From: Treponema sp. | Lineage (GTDB): Bacteria > Spirochaetota > Spirochaetia > Treponematales > Breznakiellaceae | DNA length: 30,055 nucleotides | Direction: 5' to 3' | Assembly: GCA_031277045.1 (NCBI GenBank) | Contig: JAISLX010000113.1 | Location: 1 to 30,055, forward strand | Part shown: positions 6,860 through 14,181 of the stretch, piece after piece | Position numbering within the stretch: position 1 is the stretch's first letter | How the letters are laid out: each line of letters opens with the position of its first letter | Notes under the pieces: generated by a model | What the model was told of the DNA's origin: nothing | Seen by the model: only the letters and a program-made list of their open reading frames with translations | The model's database searches: none | Program-made: the position numbers and the translations under genes

Positions 6860-8802
6860 GCCCGCCTTACCCCGCGGTACAGTTCGGCCCGGCTTATCTC
6901 CACCCAAACGGGCCGGCCGTGGGGGCAGCGGGGGACGGGTAAGGCCAGGGCCGCCTCCGCCAGGGCCGCGGCGCTTGCCTCGTCCAGATAGTCCCTGTCC
7001 TTTACCGCCCGGTGGCAGGAGAGCGTGGCGGCCCAGCGTTCCGCCATGTTTTCCCCGGCGTTTTGCAGTTCCCGCAGAGCCTCCACGGTTTCACTGTCGG
7101 AAAGCCGCCAGCCTTCGGGCAGGGCGGTGATCTGCCAGCGGCCGTTTCCCGCCTCCTCGATAACGATTCCCAGTTTTACAAGTTCGTCCCGCTTTGCGGC
7201 AAGGAAAAGGTCTTCCCCGTGGTCCCGCGAATCGAAGTAGATGGGAACCAGCAGTTCCTGTTTTACGATGGGGGCGGCAAGGAAGCGGTCGTAAAGTATC
7301 CGCTCGTGAGCGGCGTGCTGATCGATGACAAGGAGCCGGTCTTCGGTTTCCACCAGGAGGAACAGTTCGAACAGCCGCCCGATAAAGCGGAGTTTCGCTG
7401 CCTCGTAGCGGGGACCGGCCTCCGCCGCCGCGCCGCTATACTCCGCCGGGTTGCCGGCGTATTCCCCCGCGCCGTCAGCGCCTGTCTCCGCGCCGGAGTT
7501 CCCCCGGCCCGGCAGGGGGGCAAAGTCCGGGCGCCTGTCCAGCAGAGCCTCCATGGCAAGACGCCGGGTTGCAAGGCCGGCATCGTCCGTTGCGGAGTAA
7601 GCGCCGAATATCCCCGCATGGCCGTCCCCCGGAACATACGGGGCGGCGCTTTCCCCCGCGCCGGAAGGGGTTTGGGGAAACAGGGACCGGCCGGGAGCGA
7701 AGATTTTGGGAGGGACGGTCCGCGAAAAGTTCCGCAGCGCCGTGGTTATCGCGTGGTGCAGGGCGCCGGGGTCCAGAAAACGGGCTTCCCGCTTGGCGGG
7801 GTGGATGTTGAAGTCCGCCAGGGCGGGATCGATTTCGATGTAGACTGCCCCTACCGGGTGTACCCCGTTGGGAAACCAGCCCTGAACCCCGTATTCAAAG
7901 GCCTGGAGGAGACTGTAGTCCTGAATACGCCGGTGGTTGGCAAAAACGAACTGCTGCCGCCGGTCGTTCCGGTAGAGATCAGGCCCCCCCGCCACGATAG
8001 TTACGCGGAAACCCTCGCCCAGGGCGTGAATTTCGTGGAGGAATTCGGTCCGCGAAAACGCTTTTACGCCGGGACTGTCCGCCAGGAAGGCGGTAAAGCG
8101 GTCTTTGAGGCTTTCGGTCCGGGGAAAGATCACCTTGAGCGCCCCTTCCTGGCTCAGGCGGAACTCGATTTCCGGAAAAGCCAGGGCCTTGTCGGTAAAG
8201 GCCTGGCGGCAAAGCATCGCCTCGCTGCCCTCGCGCTTCAAAAAGCGTTTCCGGGCGGGGATGGCGTCAAACAGACCCAGCGCCCGGACGCTGGCGCCCC
8301 GGTTACGCCTGGCCGGTTCCAGGCGGGGCGGTCTGCCGGCGGGCCCCGCCTGAAGTTTCCAGGCTTCGCGGCCATCAACGCTACTGACAATTTCCAGGGC
8401 CGCCACCGCCGCCGCGGCCGCCAGGGCCTCCCCCCGGAAACCCAAGGTTTCCGCCGACGCCAGGTCGTCCAGGCGGCGGATCTTGCTGGTGGCGTGGGTC
8501 AGGGTACAGAGTTCCAGATTTTCCCGGTCCATGCCCTCCCCGTCATCGCAGACCTCCACCCGGCGGCAGCCGCCCCCGTCGACAAATACCTCGATCCGCG
8601 CCGCGCCGCTGTCAATGGCGTTATCCAGAAATTCCCGTACCAGCGCGGCGGGCCGGTCCACCACTTCCCCCGCGGCGATCTTCCGGGCTTCTTCCGGGGG
8701 AAGCACCGCGATTCGGCGGTGCCCACGGTCCGGGCCGGGGCCGCCGGCCCCCGGGTTTTCGATGGCGGGCCGCTTTTCTACGGCGGGCTGCTGGGTGTCC
8801 AT
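6856..8802 (-). CDS. mutL: DNA mismatch repair protein MutL
   Basis: A 648-residue ATPase that links mismatch recognition by MutS to strand removal. The GHKL ATPase motifs are present: REFLDNAIDSGA (residues 56-67), DDGEGM (86-91) and GFRGEAL (121-127). A Pro/Gly-rich extension of about 28 residues precedes the usual start of the family near RRIAVLPPEEARKIAAGEVV. The C-terminal part has the endonuclease-type motif DQHAAHE (from 494), the CHRAVK motif and CPHGRP. The last acidic position of DQHA-x2-E-x4-E is Asp505 instead of Glu. The gene starts 5 bp after the xseB stop, with AGGAAG upstream. It ends the pilZ-TPR-xseA-xseB-mutL operon and converges on htrA. Confidence 0.95.
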   Translation of the reverse strand: MDTQQPAVEKRPAIENPGAGGPGPDRGHRRIAVLPPEEARKIAAGEVVDRPAALVREFLDNAIDSGAARIEVFVDGGGCRRVEVCDDGEGMDRENLELCTLTHATSKIRRLDDLASAETLGFRGEALAAAAAVAALEIVSSVDGREAWKLQAGPAGRPPRLEPARRNRGASVRALGLFDAIPARKRFLKREGSEAMLCRQAFTDKALAFPEIEFRLSQEGALKVIFPRTESLKDRFTAFLADSPGVKAFSRTEFLHEIHALGEGFRVTIVAGGPDLYRNDRRQQFVFANHRRIQDYSLLQAFEYGVQGWFPNGVHPVGAVYIEIDPALADFNIHPAKREARFLDPGALHHAITTALRNFSRTVPPKIFAPGRSLFPQTPSGAGESAAPYVPGDGHAGIFGAYSATDDAGLATRRLAMEALLDRRPDFAPLPGRGNSGAETGADGAGEYAGNPAEYSGAAAEAGPRYEAAKLRFIGRLFELFLLVETEDRLLVIDQHAAHERILYDRFLAAPIVKQELLVPIYFDSRDHGEDLFLAAKRDELVKLGIVIEEAGNGRWQITALPEGWRLSDSETVEALRELQNAGENMAERWAATLSCHRAVKDRDYLDEASAAALAEAALALPVPRCPHGRPVWVEISRAELYRGVRRA

Positions 8803-8807
8803 CGAAC

Positions 8808-9086
8808 CTAGTCTTCCTGGTCAAAAAGTTCCAGTTCGGGGTTTTCGTCTTTTGGGGCCTCCGCGCTGTTCATCAGTATTTCTATCCGGCTTTCAACTTT
8901 TTCAAGGTCCTTTTCCAGGGCTTTGGCGATTCTGATCCCCTCCTCAAAGGCACGCAGGGCCTCGTCCAGCGGCATGTCGCTTTGCCGTATTTTCTCCCCC
9001 AGGGTTTCCAGCCGTTCCAGCCGTTCCTCAAAGCTCTTTATTCCCGTTTCCTTTCTGGGAGTTTTTTCCGTTGTCTTGGTTTTCAT
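8808..9086 (-). CDS. xseB: Exodeoxyribonuclease VII small subunit
   Basis: A 92-residue helical protein with the XseB pattern: SFEERLERLETLGEKIRQ, then LDEALRAFEEGIRIAKALEKDL. Several copies bind each XseA to form the single-strand-specific exonuclease VII. The N-terminal Lys/Thr-rich tail (MKTKTTEKTPRKE) and acidic C-terminus are ordinary variations. Its ATG overlaps the xseA stop (ATGA), so translation is coupled. mutL follows after 5 bp. Confidence 0.93.
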   Translation of the reverse strand: MKTKTTEKTPRKETGIKSFEERLERLETLGEKIRQSDMPLDEALRAFEEGIRIAKALEKDLEKVESRIEILMNSAEAPKDENPELELFDQED

Positions 9087-10282
9087 GGTTCCTCCTCCGC
9101 CACCGCGCCGATAAGCCCCTCCAGGGGCCGGATGCTCAGCCTGTCCCCCGCCCGCACTTCCGCGGCCCGGCGTACCACCTTTCCCGTGCGGCGGTTTACC
9201 GTAACCGAAAAGCCCCGTTCCAAAATCGCCAGGGGGCTGGCCGCCTCCACGCCCCGGAGGGCAAGCCGGAGCCGGTCTCCCAGGACCGCCGCCTTATCTT
9301 GCAGGGCGGACAGGAGTTCTTCTTTCGCGTCATCGAACCGCAGAAGCCGGGGCTGCAAAATGCTCCGAAAGCGGTACTCCAGATCCTCAAGGCTAAAGGG
9401 CTTTGCCAGAAGCCGTATCCGCTCGATCCTCGTTTCGATGATCCTGCCCATATCTTCCACTTTTTCCCGGACGGCCAGCAGCGCGGTCTCCCGGTTTTCG
9501 CTTACCAGTTCCGCCGCCGCCGACGGGGTCGGCGCCCGCAGGTCCGCCGCGTAATCGCACAGGGCCCAGTCAATCTCGTGCCCTACGGCGCTTACCACGG
9601 GGATCGCGGACGATGCCACCGCCCGGACTACCCGTTCCTCGGAAAAGGGGAGCAGATCCTCCAGGGAGCCGCCCCCCCGGCCCACGATAAGCACGTCCGC
9701 CAGGTTCCAGCGGTTGGCCTGCTCGATTCGCGCCGCGATTCCCTCCGCGGCCCCGGCGCCCTGGACCAGGGTGGGCAGGATAATGACGCGCAGCCCCGCG
9801 GCCCGGCGCCCCAAAATGTTCAGGATGTCCCGTACCGCCGCCCCGGTGGGGGAACTGACCACACCCACGGTTCCGGGAAACCGGGGGACCGGCCGCTTGC
9901 GCTCGGCGTCAAAAAGCCCCTCGGCGGCAAGTTTCCGCTTTCGCTGTTCCAGCGTCGCCAGAATATCCCCGGCACCCGCCAGTGTCATTTCATCGCAGAT
10001 AATCTGGTAGTTTCCCCGCTGGGGATAGACCGAGATATTTCCCCGCACCCGTACCAGCATGCCGTCCCGGGGTTCAAAATTCACCGCCCGCAGCCGCCCC
10101 CGGAACATTACCGCCTGGATCACCGCGCCGCTGTCTTTCAGGGTAAAGTAGAGGTGTCCTGACGAGGCGGGCCGGTAGTTGGAGATTTCCCCTTCCACCA
10201 GCAGTCTGGGAAAAGCCGATTCCAGAGTCCCCCGGATAAGGCTCGTAAGCTCCGAAACCGTGTATGTTCGTTCCTCCGCCAT
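9083..10282 (-). CDS. xseA: Exodeoxyribonuclease VII large subunit
   Basis: The catalytic subunit of exonuclease VII, 399 residues from the ATG at 10282 (MAEERTYTVSELTSLIRGTL), the point where homologues normally begin. An in-frame TTG at 10378 would add 32 unconserved residues. The N-terminal OB fold (LLVEGEISNYRPASSGHLYFTLKD) binds single-stranded DNA. The catalytic region carries GVVSSPTGAAVRDIL, GRGGGSLEDLLPF and SAVGHEIDWALCDYAADLRAPTPSAAAEL. A long coiled coil and the short C-terminal segment LERGFSV follow. Neither start has a Shine-Dalgarno site. TATGCT lies 6 nt before ATG 10282, so a local leaderless start is possible. The gap of 119 bp to the TPR gene is the largest in the operon. 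Confidence 0.93.
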   Translation of the reverse strand: MAEERTYTVSELTSLIRGTLESAFPRLLVEGEISNYRPASSGHLYFTLKDSGAVIQAVMFRGRLRAVNFEPRDGMLVRVRGNISVYPQRGNYQIICDEMTLAGAGDILATLEQRKRKLAAEGLFDAERKRPVPRFPGTVGVVSSPTGAAVRDILNILGRRAAGLRVIILPTLVQGAGAAEGIAARIEQANRWNLADVLIVGRGGGSLEDLLPFSEERVVRAVASSAIPVVSAVGHEIDWALCDYAADLRAPTPSAAAELVSENRETALLAVREKVEDMGRIIETRIERIRLLAKPFSLEDLEYRFRSILQPRLLRFDDAKEELLSALQDKAAVLGDRLRLALRGVEAASPLAILERGFSVTVNRRTGKVVRRAAEVRAGDRLSIRPLEGLIGAVAEEEP

Positions 10283-10401
10283 GAATTGAGCATAGCAGAG
10301 AGGGGGGGTAAACGTTAGTCCTTTGGGGCCGGGCGCGTTTTCGGCGCTTTTCCGCATGTTTTCAGGAAGAGGAAACAAAGATGAAAAGAAGCTGACAGCG
10401 A

Positions 10402-11715
10402 CTAACTTTCGTCCGGGGATAAATACCGGCGGGCCAGGGGATCTTCCGGCTCCAATTCCAAAACGGTACGGAAAAACCCGGCGGCCTCCCGCTTGTTCCC
10501 GCCGCGCATGGCAAGTACGCCCAGGTTGGAAATAAGTTTTATGTTCTCCCCGTCCCGCCGCAGGGCGGTTTCCAGGTGCCGCCGCGCGCCGGAATAATCG
10601 TTCATCTCCATAAGGCAGATGGCCAGTTCATTACGGGTATCGCTGTTATCTCCGCCCAGTTCCAGGGCCTTTTCCAGCGAGGAACGGGCGTCGGCCCAGC
10701 GTTCCAAACGGCGGAGAGCCCAGCCCAGGAGGAACCAGCCGTTCCAGGCCCCGGGCTTCCGCTCCAGAAAACGCCGGATACTTTCCATCCCTTCCCGCTC
10801 CCGGCCCCGGCGGATATGCTCCCAGGCGTTCCGGAAATCCTCGTCTTCAAGCCCCTGCTCCTCAATCTCCCGGACCAGGGCCAGGGCGTTTTCCCTTTTT
10901 TCCGCGTCCAGGGCATAGCCCCCCGCCCCGTCCTGCTGATCTTCCAGGAAACTGTAAGCCCGGAGACAAAGCAGGGCCCGGCTATAGTCCCGGCGTTTCA
11001 GAAAAAAATGACCGGCGTTGAACAGTGTGCCGGGAACAGGGTTTTCCGCGAGAGCCTCGCCATAGGCGGTTTCGGCGGCCAGGTACTCCCCTTCCGCCGC
11101 GGTTTCCTGCCCCGCCCTTTCCAGGGCGTCCGCCCGTTCCTCAAGAATCATGGCCCGGTTCAGCAGTACCGAGGGAGAACCGGGGTAAAGCCCTTTAAGG
11201 GCGGTTAAAATCTCCAGGGCCAGGGCAAAATCCCCGTTTCGGGCTTTTAGGATCGCCGCCTCTGTCAATTCGGGTAAAATTCCGGGCCGCAAGGCCAGAA
11301 TCAGGGAACGGTAGTAATCCCGCCAGAGGGGGTTCCCCCCGGCTGTCAGATCCGGCGACTCTTCCTGGGCGCCGGAAAGCAATCGCAGCATCCCGGAAAG
11401 GATCATCTCCGGGCTAAGCTTTTCGGGGTTCAGGCTTTTTTCCCCGGGGGGCAGTTCCACGGGGATAGGGATCGCGGGATCAAACACAAAGGCCGGGGCC
11501 GCCGGAACTTCGGGTTCCGCGTGCCGGGCGGGGGCGGCCTCACCGCCCTCGTCATCGTCGTCACGGTCATCGCAATCATCATTGTGATGTTCATGATCAT
11601 GGTGAGGAGCGGTCCGTAACCGGATACGTTCCAAAAGTTCCCCGGAAAGGCGGATAAACACAACAGGACCGGGACCCCCCGGATCCCCGGTTTCAGGACC
11701 GCGGGAGGGAAACAT
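10402..11715 (-). CDS. TPR-repeat protein with a His/Asp-rich N-terminal segment
   Basis: A 437-residue protein without a signal peptide or clear membrane segment. Residues about 38-56 are almost entirely His, Asp, Glu and Asn (HHDHEHHNDD, then DDRDDDDE), a likely metal-binding or disordered segment. Tetratricopeptide-like helix pairs occupy residues about 165-260 and about 325-432 (for example GWALRRLERWADARSSLEKAL, ELAICLMEMNDYSGARRHLE and NLGVLAMRGGNKREAAGFF). TPRs mediate protein contacts; the partner is unknown. The start codon overlaps the stop of the PilZ gene (TGATG), so the two proteins are probably made together and may work together. Confidence 0.8.
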   Translation of the reverse strand: MFPSRGPETGDPGGPGPVVFIRLSGELLERIRLRTAPHHDHEHHNDDCDDRDDDDEGGEAAPARHAEPEVPAAPAFVFDPAIPIPVELPPGEKSLNPEKLSPEMILSGMLRLLSGAQEESPDLTAGGNPLWRDYYRSLILALRPGILPELTEAAILKARNGDFALALEILTALKGLYPGSPSVLLNRAMILEERADALERAGQETAAEGEYLAAETAYGEALAENPVPGTLFNAGHFFLKRRDYSRALLCLRAYSFLEDQQDGAGGYALDAEKRENALALVREIEEQGLEDEDFRNAWEHIRRGREREGMESIRRFLERKPGAWNGWFLLGWALRRLERWADARSSLEKALELGGDNSDTRNELAICLMEMNDYSGARRHLETALRRDGENIKLISNLGVLAMRGGNKREAAGFFRTVLELEPEDPLARRYLSPDES

Positions 11716-12674
11716 CAGGACGTACCATCCGCGGCGGGGGACGTAACGGCGGATTCTTCCGGGCTTTTTTCCGGTTCCGTCCCGTCATTGGCGGAAAAAT
11801 GGTTCGCCCCGGCGGCTTCGGAGACCCCGGCGGGAGCTGTCTCCGGAACCTTGCCGGCGGCCTCCCCTTCCCCGGCCGGCCGGGCAGTAGTGAAGTACTC
11901 GTTTATCCGCACTCTGTAGCCCATAGGTATTTGTCCTTCGTCAAAAACCAGGTTCAGGACCGCCATGTCCTTGCGAAAGGCCACGGTTTCCGCCTGGGTG
12001 AATTTTCCCTTTACAAGAAAACTTTCCCTGGGATCGTCAAAATCGATCCGCAGGGCCGCTTCCTTCTCCAAAAGGAACTTAACTACCCCCTGAATGATAA
12101 TCCGGGCGCCCCCAAACGAAATATCCCGCAAAATGCAGCGCCGGGGCACTCCCTGGATAAAGACCGCGCACTCGCTGGAGCGCAGGCTCAGCTTCCGCAG
12201 AGTTTCCGCCGTGATCAAAACCCGTTCGCCCTTGCGCCGTGTGGAATTGATGTTGGCGTCCAGCAAGCGGCCCATAATCTCAATCAGATCATCCGAAGGC
12301 CGCTGGGTAAACTGAATGGTGAAAAGCCCCACGTCACCGGAACCCTTGTGCGGGCTGTAGCCCAGGGAACGGGCGGACACAAAGAAAGCTACCTGCTCCC
12401 CCTGGAAAGGGTCCATAAAGCAAAAACGCAGGCTGACCATGTTGTTGGCCTGCCGCAGCCTGGGGATAAGCCCGGATTTGACGTTAACCGCTATTTTTGC
12501 TCCCTGAAACGAGGAAGAATAAATCACGCAGGGCCACACATCGCTGACACATTTTAAGTAAATTTGTTTGGATTGAAGTCCGGTAACCTGGATAATCTCC
12601 TTCGTGTAAACTACTTCAATCTCCCGATAGCGTTCATACAGGGCGGCTATCTTTTGGCTCGTTAGAACACCCAT
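11715..12674 (-). CDS. PilZ-domain protein (probable c-di-GMP receptor)
   Basis: A 319-residue protein. A YcgR-like N-terminal domain (residues about 1-145) is followed by a PilZ domain. The c-di-GMP signature is split as usual: an arginine-rich stretch in NSTRRKGERV (near residues 148-157) and DISFGGARI about 40 residues on, matching D/N-x-S-x-x-G. A disordered Ala/Glu/Pro-rich tail ends the protein. Such proteins couple cyclic di-GMP to motility or envelope functions; the exact output here is unknown. No Shine-Dalgarno site precedes the ATG, and a near-consensus promoter ends 7 nt before it, so the mRNA may be leaderless. It is first in the operon with the TPR gene, xseAB and mutL. Confidence 0.85.
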   Translation of the reverse strand: MGVLTSQKIAALYERYREIEVVYTKEIIQVTGLQSKQIYLKCVSDVWPCVIYSSSFQGAKIAVNVKSGLIPRLRQANNMVSLRFCFMDPFQGEQVAFFVSARSLGYSPHKGSGDVGLFTIQFTQRPSDDLIEIMGRLLDANINSTRRKGERVLITAETLRKLSLRSSECAVFIQGVPRRCILRDISFGGARIIIQGVVKFLLEKEAALRIDFDDPRESFLVKGKFTQAETVAFRKDMAVLNLVFDEGQIPMGYRVRINEYFTTARPAGEGEAAGKVPETAPAGVSEAAGANHFSANDGTEPEKSPEESAVTSPAADGTS

Positions 12675-12681
12675 CGGTTAT

Positions 12682-12710
12682 ATTATACAAGGCAATAGTC
12701 CAAAGATCAA
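12682..12710 (-). promoter_or_regulatory. Sigma70-type promoter for the PilZ-TPR-xseAB-mutL operon (leaderless geometry)
   Basis: On the minus strand, TTGATC (12705-12710), a 17-bp spacer and the perfect -10 box TATAAT (12682-12687) are followed by 7 nt and then the ATG at 12674. The expected start of transcription coincides with the start codon. Confidence 0.7.
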
Positions 12711-12828
12711 TGAATCGCGTTATCTCACCGTCAATTTTATTGGTGAAACTACCCGCCGTGTTTTTCGTGTTTTCCCCGCCTTTTTCCTGCTCCAGGCATT
12801 GTTCCGCCGGATATATCAGTGTAATTTT

Positions 12829-12859
12829 TCCAAAAACTGAAGTTTTGGGGAAAGCCTCT
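12829..12859. repeat. Hairpin element, copy 1
   Basis: The core CCAAAAACTGAAGTTTTGG forms a stem with one bulged A and is followed by GCCTCT. It is nearly identical to copy 2 at 12971-13000, differing only between the palindrome and GCCTCT. Confidence 0.75.
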
Positions 12860-12965
12860 GGTAATTGTCAACACTGTTTCATATATCCCGGCCGGAATCC
12901 GTAAGAGGGCGTTTTAGGAATTTGCATATTTTTATGAAATATTGTAGTATTTTTAATCTAAGGAA

Positions 12966-13000
12966 GCTGTTCCAAAAACTGAAGTTTTGGGACAGCCTCT
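12966..13000. repeat. Hairpin element, copy 2
   Basis: It has the same 19-bp core as copy 1. Here the flanks GCTGT and ACAGC extend the palindrome (12966-12996), and GCCTCT follows. Confidence 0.75.
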
Positions 13001-13003
13001 TTT

Positions 13004-13034
13004 GTATAATCTACGGATAAACCGCAGATTATAC
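13004..13034. other. Imperfect palindrome upstream of the sugar importer
   Basis: GTATAATCTACGG (13004-13016) pairs with CCGCAGATTATAC (13022-13034) with one mismatch and a 5-nt loop. The left arm contains TATAAT. It may be an operator or the end of the adjoining element; nothing decides between these. Confidence 0.55.
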
Positions 13035-13094
13035 CATTTGGCCCATCTGGAAACCGGTGTCCAAGAGGCAGCCGGAATGAAGATGTTTATTCTA

Positions 13095-13113
13095 CCCCCC
13101 CCCCCCCCCCCCC
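13095..13113. repeat. Homopolymer tract C19
   Basis: Nineteen consecutive C residues lie about 155 bp upstream of the first permease start. Tracts this long are highly prone to length change, and the assembled length may also be unreliable. Confidence 0.9.
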
Positions 13114-13267
13114 ACGCGGATTGTCCAAAAACCAGAAACAGCGGTTTTTCCGCATGGTTATGCGGTAACCGGGCAAAATTCGGACCTTTTTCATATAAAT
13201 ATACAAATTTCCCGCGTTTTCCGCCGGGCCGAAAGCCGGGGGCGGCTGTGCCTAACGGGGACCTGTG

Positions 13268-14173
13268 ATGCGTAGCCCCCTGGAGAAGATCCGCGTGAAC
13301 GCGGGGCTGTACCTGCTTATCGCCCCGGCGGTGGTCCTGCTGGCCCTGTTTACCTACAAGCCGATGTACGGCATTATCATCGCCTTTAAGGACTACACCT
13401 TTACCGGCGGGATCCTGGGCAGTCCCTGGGTGGGCTTTAAGCACTTCCGCACCTTCTTTAACTCCTACATGTTCAGTTCCACGCTGAAAAACACGATCCT
13501 TATTTCCCTGTACAGCCTCGCGGCGGGCTTCCCCATCCCCATACTGCTGGCCCTGGGCATCAACCAGATGAAGACGGGGCCCTTCCGCAAAACTTTCCAG
13601 GTGTCCATCTACCTGCCCTACTTTATCTCCACGGTGGTCATGGTGGGGATTATCATTCTGATGCTGTCCCCCACGGCGGGGCTTACGGGCATCCTGTACA
13701 GGTTTCTGGGGAAGGAGCCCCCCGTCCTGATGGGGGAACCCGGCCTGTTTATCCACATTTACGTGTGGTCCGGCATCTGGCAGGGGGCGGGCTGGGGCAG
13801 CATCGTATACCTGGCGGCGCTGGCGGGGGTGGACCCGGAACTGTACGAGGCGGCGACGGTGGACGGGGCGGCCCGCCTGCAAAAGATATGGTTTATCGAC
13901 ATCCCCATGCTTATGCCCACGGTAGTGGTCCTGCTGATCCTGAACGCCGGGAGCATCCTGGGTGTTGGCTTTGAGAAGATCTACCTGATGCAGAACGCCC
14001 GGAACCTGGCACACAGCGAGGTTATCTCCACCTACGTGTACAAGATGGGGCTTATCAACGCCCAGTACAGTTTTTCCGCGGCGGTAAGCCTTTTTAACAC
14101 CGTTATAAACTTTATCGTGCTGATCGCGGTAAACCGGATTGCCCGGCGGGTCAGCGACAACAGTCTGTGGTAG
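13268..14173 (+). CDS. Sugar ABC transporter permease (LplB type)
   Basis: A 301-residue inner-membrane permease of the carbohydrate uptake type 1 family. About six hydrophobic segments are visible, beginning with LYLLIAPAVVLLALF. The cytoplasmic EAA loop that contacts the ATPase reads EAATVDGAARLQKIWFIDIP (residues about 196-215). The N-terminal KPMYGIIIAFKDY motif is typical of the LplB group, whose partner genes often handle polysaccharide fragments. A GTG three bases earlier is possible, but ATG 13268 sits well behind GGGGA. The stop overlaps the Shine-Dalgarno site of the second permease. No ATPase gene is present; such importers often use a shared MsmK-type ATPase encoded elsewhere. Confidence 0.93.
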   Translation: MRSPLEKIRVNAGLYLLIAPAVVLLALFTYKPMYGIIIAFKDYTFTGGILGSPWVGFKHFRTFFNSYMFSSTLKNTILISLYSLAAGFPIPILLALGINQMKTGPFRKTFQVSIYLPYFISTVVMVGIIILMLSPTAGLTGILYRFLGKEPPVLMGEPGLFIHIYVWSGIWQGAGWGSIVYLAALAGVDPELYEAATVDGAARLQKIWFIDIPMLMPTVVVLLILNAGSILGVGFEKIYLMQNARNLAHSEVISTYVYKMGLINAQYSFSAAVSLFNTVINFIVLIAVNRIARRVSDNSLW

Positions 14174-14181
14174 GGGGAAGC

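Larger units (their letters stand above)
12675..13267. other. 593-bp intergenic region, non-coding
   Basis: No credible gene is seen between the divergent PilZ and ABC-permease genes. The stretch holds the PilZ promoter, two copies of a hairpin element (12829-12859 and 12971-13000), an imperfect 13-bp-arm hairpin (13004-13034), a C19 tract (13095-13113), and an A/T-rich patch around 13191-13209 that could hold the importer promoter. Two small inverted repeats lie between: GCGG-N5-CCGC (13141-13153) and GGTTA-N5-TAACC (13156-13170). Confidence 0.7.

Noticed and set aside
7012..8811. Long 599-codon open frame on the plus strand
   Set aside because: It is entirely antisense to the unmistakable mutL gene. 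GC-rich coding DNA commonly leaves the opposite frame open, and the translation matches no family I know.
12953..14014. 353-codon minus-strand open frame through the importer region
   Set aside because: It is antisense to the first permease and runs through the hairpin elements and the C19 tract; the protein is low-complexity and unrecognisable.
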